NCBI RefSeq assembly: GCF_003932735.1 | Contig: NZ_CP033611.1 | Coordinates: 1,525,501-1,589,500 of the forward strand | DNA from: Rickettsiales endosymbiont of Stachyamoeba lipophora | GTDB lineage: Bacteria > Pseudomonadota > Alphaproteobacteria > Rickettsiales > 33-17 | Reading direction: 5' to 3' | DNA: 64,000 nucleotides | In this document: positions 35,881 to 43,356 of the stretch, in pieces | Layout of the letters: each line of letters starts with the position of its first letter | Position numbering within the stretch: position 1 is the first letter of the stretch | Notes under the pieces: generated by a model | What the model was told of the DNA's origin: nothing | Databases searched by the model: none | Seen by the model: the letters and a program-made list of their open reading frames with translations, nothing else | Program-made: the position numbers and the translations under genes

Positions 35881-36105
35881 ATGAATACTTCAAACGTAAC
35901 ACAAAAATTTCAAGCGACCGTACCACTAAGCATTAGAAAACATCTGGGTATAAATAGTGGCGATAAAGTCGCTTATGAGATTATTGATGGAAAAGTTATT
36001 TTAAGTAAGTTTAGACCGCTTGATGTAGACTTTATCAAATCGGTTGAAACCACCTTAAGCGAATGGCAATCAGATAATGATGATGAGGCCTATCGTGATT
36101 TATAA
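35881..36105 (+). CDS. AbrB/MazE-type antitoxin
   Basis: The 74-aa protein begins with an AbrB-like swapped-hairpin domain: VTQKFQATVPLSIRKHLGIN, SGDKVAYEIIDGKVILSKF. Its acidic C-terminus (SEWQSDNDDEAYRDL) is the expected toxin-binding tail. It overlaps the toxin gene, the normal arrangement in mazEF/pemIK loci. The upstream palindrome in the promoter fits self-repression. Confidence 0.9.
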   Translation: MNTSNVTQKFQATVPLSIRKHLGINSGDKVAYEIIDGKVILSKFRPLDVDFIKSVETTLSEWQSDNDDEAYRDL

Positions 36106-36430
36106 CCAATTTGATATTGTAAAAATTCCTTTTCCTTTTAATGGTAACGATAATACTAAAAACCGTCCTGCGATTGTTATTTCTAGCACTACCTACCAAA
36201 TTAATAATAATAACGCTATTTTAGCTATGATTACTAGCCTGAATCAAAGTAAATGGCTTGAGGATATACCGCTAACTAATTTAGAACGCACTGGTCTTTC
36301 TTCTCCTTCTAAAATAAGGCTTAAGCTCTTTACCTTGGACCAAAGATTTATTATTAATAAAATTGGGGAATTAGCCGCCTTGGATAGATTTAAGCTACAA
36401 AAACATTTAAAGCAAATTATGTTACCTTAG
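36077..36430 (+). CDS. MazF/PemK-family endoribonuclease toxin
   Basis: The MazF/PemK core is visible: FDIVKIPFPFNGNDNTKNRP, AIVISSTTYQ, AILAMITSLN, LSSPSKIRLKLFTLDQRFII and a final helix. These toxins cut single-stranded mRNA at short sites when the antitoxin is lost. The start could be ATG 36077 or a nearby ATG, or GTG 36095 (VIYNQFDIV), which would shorten the overlap with the antitoxin to 11 nt. All catalytic-fold segments look intact, so the module may be active. Confidence 0.88.
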   Translation: MMMRPIVIYNQFDIVKIPFPFNGNDNTKNRPAIVISSTTYQINNNNAILAMITSLNQSKWLEDIPLTNLERTGLSSPSKIRLKLFTLDQRFIINKIGELAALDRFKLQKHLKQIMLP

Positions 36431-36519
36431 TTTTGTTCTTAATAACCATAGATATAGCTGGATGACCGGTTCCATGGCAAGCAGCTATATTTTTAAGGTT
36501 GTTGTAGTGACCTAAATTA

Positions 36520-39276
36520 CTACAATGTAATTGCAGATGGGTCGGCTTTCGAGATACGCGCAATATTAATTCTTTTTATCTTATTTAAAAAAGTTTCAAG
36601 CTTTTGTTCAACAGAAAAAATAAGCTTTTTATTGTCATGGGCTTTTTCATTAAGATCGATAAACATTATTATTGGTTTAACATATTTATTGCCTTTATGA
36701 TCATATTTTAGCATGCAACCTAAAAGTCTTTTATTCCCATGCAAGCCATGAATTTTAGCCTCTAAAATCCAAGCACCTTTGCGGGTACGGCTTAAGAATT
36801 TCACCCCATTTTGATGAGAGGATTGAGCATGAATTTCATCTTTTATCACCATCTTAAAAGCCTTTTGTAAATCACTTGCAGAGTCTTCGAATTCTTTACA
36901 ATTAATTGCGGCATAAATATCTTTGCCTTTATAATGCAATTTAAATACTTTATTATTACCTTCTGCATCTTTATCATGTGCTGTTAATCTAAGATCATTC
37001 CATCTTAGCGTAACGCTATCTTTACTGGAGGATGCTTCTAAAGGTTTAGCAGCAAGTTTCCTTTTAATCTTTTCTTGCCAACTTCTGGTCGCTTTTGTTA
37101 AAGCTTCATCGCTTGCTTCTAAAGAAGATTTATCTTCTATATCTATTAAATACTCTTGGCTTGTTATATCTACACTAGGAACAGAATGCTTGCCTAAAGC
37201 TATTTTGTTTTCATCAACTGCAGCTAGTTCTTCAGTTTTGGTCGAATCTATGAAAGTTAATTGTTCTTTATCTGTTATTGCAGTTGGGGCTAAAGTTATT
37301 AAATTTGCGCTTCCATCTTGAGAAGAAACAGATTTATCATCATGATTTAATATTTGTGTTGTTTGCTTTATCTTAGTCCTTAATGATTTATCGGCTTGTT
37401 TTTTATTGAATTTAAATTCAGGTAAAATTTCTTGAATCTTCAATTCATATTTTTCATCTATAAGGGCAGCATTATGAAAATTCATTAAGGCTGCTTTTTT
37501 ATCGTTTTTATGCTCTAAATACAATAAACCTAAACGATAATAAATTTTTGCCTGCAATAGTTGAAAAGAACTTAACTTTAATAAAGCTTTGAATGCTTTA
37601 TCAGTATCATTTAATGCTATATAAATTTCAGTAGCAGCTTCCCAGATTGGATAATAATTTTGAAATATTACAGTATTTTCTTCGATAAGGCCTGTTAACC
37701 TCCTAATACACTTTTCTTTGAACTTACCTTCTTGCAGCCATGCTAAAGAAGTAATTAATAATTTAATTAATGTTATTTTACCATATATTGGTAACATTTC
37801 TAAATTGTTCCTTAATCCATAAGCTATCGTTTGTTCATAACAATCCATAGTAATCATTAAATTTTTAATAAAGCTCTTCTCATTTATAGCCTGGCCGCTC
37901 GCAGACTTTGCTAATGAGCTAAGATGTAAGTTAATTTTGGTTTTAAAATAATATTCTGGATCAGTAGCTTTGATTTTATTTTCTAATAAATTAAAGATCC
38001 TATGAGCTTCTTCTCCCTTTCCTATTTTTATTTTATAGTTTAAGAAGAGTTTAATTGTATTATTAAAGTTTGAATTTCCATGCAATCCATTACCCAATTG
38101 ATCAGCTTGATCATGAAATAAGCAACTAAGAATAAGATCCATTCTATTCATAGCTAAGCAATTGCTATCATTATCATTCACAATTACACTAAGGTTTAAT
38201 AAAGCCATCACAATATATAAATCACTAGGAAAAGCATATGAAGCAAGCTTGAAAAGCTCATGAGCTTTTTGATAATCTTTAAGTTTGAAATGGTATTCTC
38301 CCATCAGGAAGTTATTCCAAATTCCTTGCGCTCCATTATTTGATTTTCCTATAAAATGAAGGAATGTTTTCCTTCCTTCATTGGATTTCAAATCAGTTGA
38401 TTTATCATTGATAAAGTAAATAGCTTCATATAAATAAAAAGGCAAATGTACCACACTATGGTCCTCATTTCTTAAACGCCTATCTTCGTGAGCGTCAATA
38501 AATTTTTTATGATCTTTAATTAAAGTTATAAATGCTGCTGATTCACCATTTACCAAGCTTATGTCTAACAACTTAAATAGCAAGCTACAAAAGCATCGAT
38601 AATATATCCCTGCACTTGCACTGTCCAATGTATTTGTATCAAACAGTACTGCTTGTAAATCTAATAATATTTTTTGGTAATGAACAATATTATCAGAGTT
38701 AACATTATTATTGCGAAGGTGATAAATGCTATCAGCATAACTTTTTAAAACTTCATATGATTTATTTTGAGCTGCATTATTCAGCAACTGAGATATTTTT
38801 GTTTGCTTAATAAGTTTATTAAGGCCTTTTTCTATATCTTTAAATACAATCCAATCATTCAATTCAAGTTTATTGAAGCTGGATAAATATGCATCAGTAA
38901 TGGTTCTTAATTGATGAACAGCCAACGTATTTTCTAACAAGCCAAACATGTGGCCCATTATATTTTGTTTCCCAAAAAAAGGAATAATTTCTGTAACAAG
39001 CAACTTTATTATTTGTAAGTCGCTTCTCAATTTTTTAATATTCTCTTTAGTTTTAATATTCTCTTTAGCAGAGTTTGTCAGTTGCAAGTTCAATTTTACG
39101 TTCAATATACTATTTTCAATACATTGAAATGAAATTTTCATAAGTTCATAAATCTTATCTTGTGCCAATTTATTACTATTTAAAATAGAAATTATTTGAA
39201 TTATTTCATGTTGTAATTTGGTATTTACCTTGAATTCTTGAAGCTTTAAAATTAATTGCTGTTGTTTAGTTATCAT
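36520..39276 (-). CDS. Large TPR-containing protein of unknown function
   Basis: This 918-aa, almost entirely helical protein lacks a signal peptide. TPR-like units are visible in the middle (FLMGEYHFKLKDYQKAHELF near 330; IYYRLGLLYLEHKNDKKAAL near 600). Residues about 640-760 are polar and Ser/Lys-rich, probably a disordered linker. The C-terminal 150 residues form a distinct alpha/beta domain (WNDLRLTAHDKDAEG, KVFKLHYKGKDIYAAI, GAWILEAKIHGLHGNKRLLG, PIIMFIDL) of unknown family. Helical scaffold plus separate C-terminal domain resembles effectors of intracellular bacteria, but no known family matches. Confidence 0.6.
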   Translation of the reverse strand: MITKQQQLILKLQEFKVNTKLQHEIIQIISILNSNKLAQDKIYELMKISFQCIENSILNVKLNLQLTNSAKENIKTKENIKKLRSDLQIIKLLVTEIIPFFGKQNIMGHMFGLLENTLAVHQLRTITDAYLSSFNKLELNDWIVFKDIEKGLNKLIKQTKISQLLNNAAQNKSYEVLKSYADSIYHLRNNNVNSDNIVHYQKILLDLQAVLFDTNTLDSASAGIYYRCFCSLLFKLLDISLVNGESAAFITLIKDHKKFIDAHEDRRLRNEDHSVVHLPFYLYEAIYFINDKSTDLKSNEGRKTFLHFIGKSNNGAQGIWNNFLMGEYHFKLKDYQKAHELFKLASYAFPSDLYIVMALLNLSVIVNDNDSNCLAMNRMDLILSCLFHDQADQLGNGLHGNSNFNNTIKLFLNYKIKIGKGEEAHRIFNLLENKIKATDPEYYFKTKINLHLSSLAKSASGQAINEKSFIKNLMITMDCYEQTIAYGLRNNLEMLPIYGKITLIKLLITSLAWLQEGKFKEKCIRRLTGLIEENTVIFQNYYPIWEAATEIYIALNDTDKAFKALLKLSSFQLLQAKIYYRLGLLYLEHKNDKKAALMNFHNAALIDEKYELKIQEILPEFKFNKKQADKSLRTKIKQTTQILNHDDKSVSSQDGSANLITLAPTAITDKEQLTFIDSTKTEELAAVDENKIALGKHSVPSVDITSQEYLIDIEDKSSLEASDEALTKATRSWQEKIKRKLAAKPLEASSSKDSVTLRWNDLRLTAHDKDAEGNNKVFKLHYKGKDIYAAINCKEFEDSASDLQKAFKMVIKDEIHAQSSHQNGVKFLSRTRKGAWILEAKIHGLHGNKRLLGCMLKYDHKGNKYVKPIIMFIDLNEKAHDNKKLIFSVEQKLETFLNKIKRINIARISKADPSAITL

Positions 39277-39427
39277 AATTTTATCTTTATAATTAAATAT
39301 ATTTTATGCATTTAATTTAATATACTTCAAAGCAACATCAAGTCAATGCAATGAGTTAATTAACCTTTAATAGTCATTTAATATTAAAGGTTTTATTATA
39401 TTACTTATCTTAGATAATTTAACATAG

Positions 39428-40828
39428 TTAGCCAATCTTCCTTACTTGTGGATTATGTGCTTTAAGATTATTCAAATAATTAATAGCCTGAGTTAAGCTA
39501 TCTACCTGATCATCGTGCTGCGCATTTGGAAAGTTAAGCAATTCATGTATTAAATCAGCTATAAAATGACTTTTCTCTGGAAATAAGATGGTTTTATTTA
39601 CAAAGCTTTGGCTGGTCTCAATTAATCTATAAAGCTTTTCTTTGCTTACCTTAATAGGGATAATTGGCATGTGTGTAGTTCGATTTAACTCCTGGATAAT
39701 AGATTGTCCACTGGCCTTATCTTCAATTAACACATGAACTGGTGTATGTTTACCATATTCCTGCTTGATAAGCTCTACTAACTCATAAAACTCAAGTTTT
39801 ACTTTAACTAGATCAAGCAGATAATATTTGTTATCATATACTCCCCAGCTAGTGAGCACCGAGTAATCATTATGTGCGTGGGTTTTAATAGCTGTATCCC
39901 AGCTTTGTACGATATAATTAAATTTATCGGGCAGTTCTTTATAAAAGCTGATCCATTCCCGTTTAATGATGCTGTCTAAACTTTTCATGGGTGCTTGCAG
40001 ATATTGGCTAGCAAAATTATAAATTCCCATATCATTTTGCAGGCGCATTAAAGTTTCTAAATCTTCACGCTCTTTATGCAATGGTTCATTAATTTTACGC
40101 AAATAATTAAAACTACCAATTTGTAGTTGTTGTTCTGATTGAGCAATAGCTGGTAAATTTAAATGTACCCACGCACTTTTGTTTTTACTTAGTAAATGTC
40201 CTGATAAATCTTCATCATGTAATCTTTGCATAACAATGATAATAGCACCATTTTTCTTATCATCTAAACGGCTTAATAAAGTATGCTCAAACCAATTGAT
40301 TACTTTAGTACGATTTAAAGCTGATAAAGCTTGCCTTGGATTATGTGGGTCATCAACAATTAATACATCTCCGCCCTCTCCAGTAATAGTACCATCTACT
40401 GAAGTTGCAAACCTAAATCCGCGCGAGGTAGTCATAAATTTAAATTTTTGATTTTGCTCTTTGGAAATTTTAGTTCGAGGAAAAATTTGTTTAAACCAAT
40501 CACATTCAATCAGTTTTTTACTATCCAAAGAATGTTTATCACTTAATTTTTGGGAATAACTAGTACAAATAATCCGCTTTGTGGGATCATTAGCCAAAAT
40601 CCAGGCAGGCCAGGCAACAGTAACAAGCTGAGATTTTAGATATCTGGGGGGAAGATTTATAATTAATCTTTTAATATTGCCTTTAGTAACTTCTTCTAAA
40701 TGTTTGGCTATATATTCGGTGTGCCAATTATATTCTAGTATTTTTCCTGGGTTTATTTCTTGGAAGGCTTTTTCAAAAAAGCCATTAAAATTATTTTTTA
40801 GCAGATGGTTATAAATTTTTCTTATCAC
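39428..40828 (-). CDS. Phage terminase large subunit (DNA-packaging ATPase/nuclease)
   Basis: The 466-aa TerL-like protein has an ATPase part: LIINLPPRYLKSQLVTVAWP (Walker A-like, with KS), IICTSYSQKLSDKHS and Walker B VLIVDDPHNP. The C-terminal RNase H-like nuclease part has YIVQSWDTAIK with the catalytic Asp, then LIEDKASGQSII and HDDQVDSLTQAI. It packages DNA into phage heads or GTA particles. No portal, capsid or protease gene is nearby, so it is an orphan pair with the gene upstream, which it overlaps by 20 nt. Confidence 0.85.
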   Translation of the reverse strand: MIRKIYNHLLKNNFNGFFEKAFQEINPGKILEYNWHTEYIAKHLEEVTKGNIKRLIINLPPRYLKSQLVTVAWPAWILANDPTKRIICTSYSQKLSDKHSLDSKKLIECDWFKQIFPRTKISKEQNQKFKFMTTSRGFRFATSVDGTITGEGGDVLIVDDPHNPRQALSALNRTKVINWFEHTLLSRLDDKKNGAIIIVMQRLHDEDLSGHLLSKNKSAWVHLNLPAIAQSEQQLQIGSFNYLRKINEPLHKEREDLETLMRLQNDMGIYNFASQYLQAPMKSLDSIIKREWISFYKELPDKFNYIVQSWDTAIKTHAHNDYSVLTSWGVYDNKYYLLDLVKVKLEFYELVELIKQEYGKHTPVHVLIEDKASGQSIIQELNRTTHMPIIPIKVSKEKLYRLIETSQSFVNKTILFPEKSHFIADLIHELLNFPNAQHDDQVDSLTQAINYLNNLKAHNPQVRKIG

Positions 40829-41162
40829 TAGGTTTATTTTCTAATATCTCCTCTATATGTAGTTTGATTTGAGTTAAGTCAGTAGCAGTAAATTCAAAAT
40901 TAGTACCATCATTTAGTATGATATTGCGCTTATTCAGATATTTTACTGTATGGATACATTTAAGATAAGTATTTACTAATTTTAAAAAGGCACTTAGCAC
41001 TGTTTCTTTTTTACCAATAAAATGTTCTATATGGTGGATTTCACCATCAATTGCTACTTCAAATTCCTTAATCAAATTATTCATCAAATTAAAAATCTGC
41101 TGCAAACCATTTTCTATTCTGCTTTCTATATTTTGAAAATTCTCGGTTGTACTATTAGTCAT
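40809..41162 (-). CDS. Small protein upstream of the terminase, unknown
   Basis: The ATG at 41160-41162 follows an AAGGAGCC ribosome binding site and is preferred over the longer frame to 41255. The 117-aa product is helical, starting MTNSTTENFQNIESRIENGL, with IKEFEVAIDGEIHHIEHFIG and a C-terminal IKLHIEEILENKPSDKK. It overlaps the terminase start by 20 nt. In position it could be a small terminase subunit, but I see no clear helix-turn-helix, so that is only inference. Confidence 0.6.
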   Translation of the reverse strand: MTNSTTENFQNIESRIENGLQQIFNLMNNLIKEFEVAIDGEIHHIEHFIGKKETVLSAFLKLVNTYLKCIHTVKYLNKRNIILNDGTNFEFTATDLTQIKLHIEEILENKPSDKKNL

Positions 41163-41298
41163 ATGGCTCCTTGTTAAGCATGAAATAATTAATATAACAT
41201 TATACCTAAATTTTATTAAATTTTTGCACTCTCCTAACTGCTTGAATGTTAACAAATTAATTGATACAATTTAAATTAAATTAAATTTTTTAATATAT

Positions 41299-42480
41299 AT
41301 GGCTTCCAATTATCGTGAAAAGTTAAAAACTATTTTTAAAAATAGCATTGCATTCTTAACATCAAACGGCACTTTTTATATTTATTCTACTATAACTACT
41401 TCAGTATTACTGATTATTTCTTTAATTACCACCGTAGGTATTCCATTAGCGGTAGTGGGATTTGTTGGTAATTTGGTAGCAATAGGAGCTAAAGTTACCA
41501 GTGAGTTTATTAAATCCTATAAGGAACGTAAATTAGATAGAGCTAAAGATCAAATTATTGAAATTAAGAAAGGTAAAGCTGCCGCAGAAATTATTAAAAG
41601 TTTTGCTAATACTGAAGGTAAAATTACTTCTTCTGTTCATTCTAATTTAGCCGTTTCTCAACAACAATTACTTTTTACCCAGCAAGATTTTCAAAATTTT
41701 AATACGAAAAAAATAAACAAAGCAATAAAGCAAGATTTAATGGTGTTATTTAAACCTCAATTTAAAATAGGTAAACTTACCGCAAACATCCTGTCGCATA
41801 ATTTAATAGTTAATATTCTACCTATGGCTTTTGATTGGATTCCGATTATAGTTAATTTCAATCCCATCAATTTAGCAATGAGTGCTGTATTTTCAAGTAT
41901 AAGCATGATCAGCTCTTCGCTACACGTCTCAAAATATTTTTTGGAGGAATACAAAAAGGAATCAAAGCTATCACTGGAACTTCAGCAGATAGTAACAAAC
42001 GAGCAAGACCTAGGCTATATATATGATAAAGCTGTATTAGACCAAAGATTACTTGAAGTCTATCAACATTGCGAACAAGATTGCGAACAAGGTTCTAACT
42101 TAGAATTTTTTTTTAGTAACCTTGAAGAAATTAAGCAGCAATTGCTTGAAGATTATTCAAAAAAACATACCCCAACATTTTTACAAGATTTTGTACATGA
42201 TACTAAACAAACTTTTGCTAAAGTATTTAATTTAACTGCTCCTAGCAAGAGCAAAGATTATTTAGATGAAATAGAAACAAAGGTGCAAAATTATACTAAG
42301 ACCCTTATTAGTTCCTCATATACAAAAAACCAAGGTGAAGACGAAGCTCAATCAACTACAACAAACAAATTTACTAAAGTAATTGGTAAATCCGTTAAAA
42401 ATGTTATCTCATCACCTGCCTCGATTCTTAAACGAATTAAAAGCCGTGATTCTAGCTCTTCCCCAGATCAGTGGAGGTAA
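41299..42480 (+). CDS. Membrane-anchored helical protein of unknown function
   Basis: The 393-aa protein has a hydrophobic hairpin near residues 25-65 (YIYSTITTSVLLIISLITTV, GIPLAVVGFVGNLVAIGAKV) and a weaker one near 170-205. Long charged helices and a Ser-rich basic C-terminus follow. No family is recognised. The overlapping frame just past the stop (SGGKLTKSASVNRLRLFIDQ) also looks coding, so the original C-terminus may have been altered by an indel near 42470. A host-targeted role is possible but unproven. Confidence 0.5.
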   Translation: MASNYREKLKTIFKNSIAFLTSNGTFYIYSTITTSVLLIISLITTVGIPLAVVGFVGNLVAIGAKVTSEFIKSYKERKLDRAKDQIIEIKKGKAAAEIIKSFANTEGKITSSVHSNLAVSQQQLLFTQQDFQNFNTKKINKAIKQDLMVLFKPQFKIGKLTANILSHNLIVNILPMAFDWIPIIVNFNPINLAMSAVFSSISMISSSLHVSKYFLEEYKKESKLSLELQQIVTNEQDLGYIYDKAVLDQRLLEVYQHCEQDCEQGSNLEFFFSNLEEIKQQLLEDYSKKHTPTFLQDFVHDTKQTFAKVFNLTAPSKSKDYLDEIETKVQNYTKTLISSSYTKNQGEDEAQSTTTNKFTKVIGKSVKNVISSPASILKRIKSRDSSSSPDQWR

Positions 42481-42888
42481 ACTTACTAAATCAGCATCTG
42501 TAAATCGTTTGAGATTATTTATAGACCAAAGGGATTTAATTAGTGGTATTAAAATCTATCTTAAAAGGCGCTCCTAAGCAAGCTGATGAAGGACAATATT
42601 TCAGATAGATAAGGTACTGTGCCTGCCGATTTAATTATGCAGCTTATAAATAACTAGAGATTTTGTGAGTAGTAAACTTTATTCCTCTGCGCTTCGTAGC
42701 CAATGTGATATATTTAAGGGCAAATTTTTATGCATTCACTTAATTTTCATGGCTAATTAAGCTTTGTGTAAAGAAATTGGCAGCCATGCTAAAATGGTAT
42801 TATTGCTCTTAAAAGGAGCTCAACTAAATTATCTACACAGATAAAGATTATAGCTGGTATTATTTCATAAATTTCAGCATACCTACAT
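42481..42888. other. Intergenic, possible altered 3' end of the upstream gene
   Basis: The first 95 nt continue coding-like sequence in a shifted frame to a stop near 42577. The remainder shows no gene, RNA or repeat that I can support. Confidence 0.3.
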
Positions 42889-43122
42889 TTACCGATCTAG
42901 CATTTTATTACAGCCAGATATAGATTTTGCTAATATTGCAAGCTTACTATCTCCAATATTGTTCTCCTCAAACTTTAGATGGGTAATTGAATGATTTTCT
43001 GCAATATCGTCTGCCACATACTCCCAATCAGGCAAGTTATCTTATTGCCATAAGAAATATCTATTAACCTAAGACTCTTATTCTCACTGATTCCTTCTGC
43101 TAAGATCCTATCATCTCTTATT
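42889..43122 (-). pseudogene. Leucine-rich-repeat gene remnant
   Basis: The minus strand reads DDRILAEGISENKSLRLIDI, shifts frame, then reads LPDWEYVADDIAENHSITHL and KFEENNIGDSKLAILAKSIS, stopping at 42889-42891. The repeated pattern (xxLAexIxxNxSLxxLxls.NxIGD) is that of RNase-inhibitor-type leucine-rich repeats, common in effectors of amoeba-associated bacteria. No start is found and the frame is broken, so this is a relic. Confidence 0.5.
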
Positions 43123-43286
43123 TTTTCCGATCTCTACCAAATAGTACGCTTACCCAAAACTAGTGTTCCTAGCTTATACAGTGGTCTCCTTGGTACCTCA
43201 TTTATGTAACCTTGTCCCGTATCCCCTATTCTTTTTATTATGAGAATACCTTAACCAACTATTGAAACCGAATATTTGAAGTTTAT

Positions 43287-43331
43287 AAAATATTTAAGGG
43301 CCTTATGAATAATAAGGCCCTTAAATATTTT
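43287..43331 (-). terminator. Terminator of acnA, long perfect hairpin
   Basis: AAAATATTTAAGGGCCTTAT (43287-43306) and its exact complement (43312-43331) form a 20-bp stem with a 5-nt loop, 25 nt after the acnA stop on the minus strand. Confidence 0.8.
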
Positions 43332-43356
43332 GATAGTTAGATTTTTCTTTGCTATA

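Noticed and set aside
42383-42577. 64-codon frame overlapping the end of the 41299 gene
   Set aside because: The overlapping part is a shadow of the main gene. Only the last 95 nt look coding, and these may be a shifted tail of the same gene rather than a separate one.
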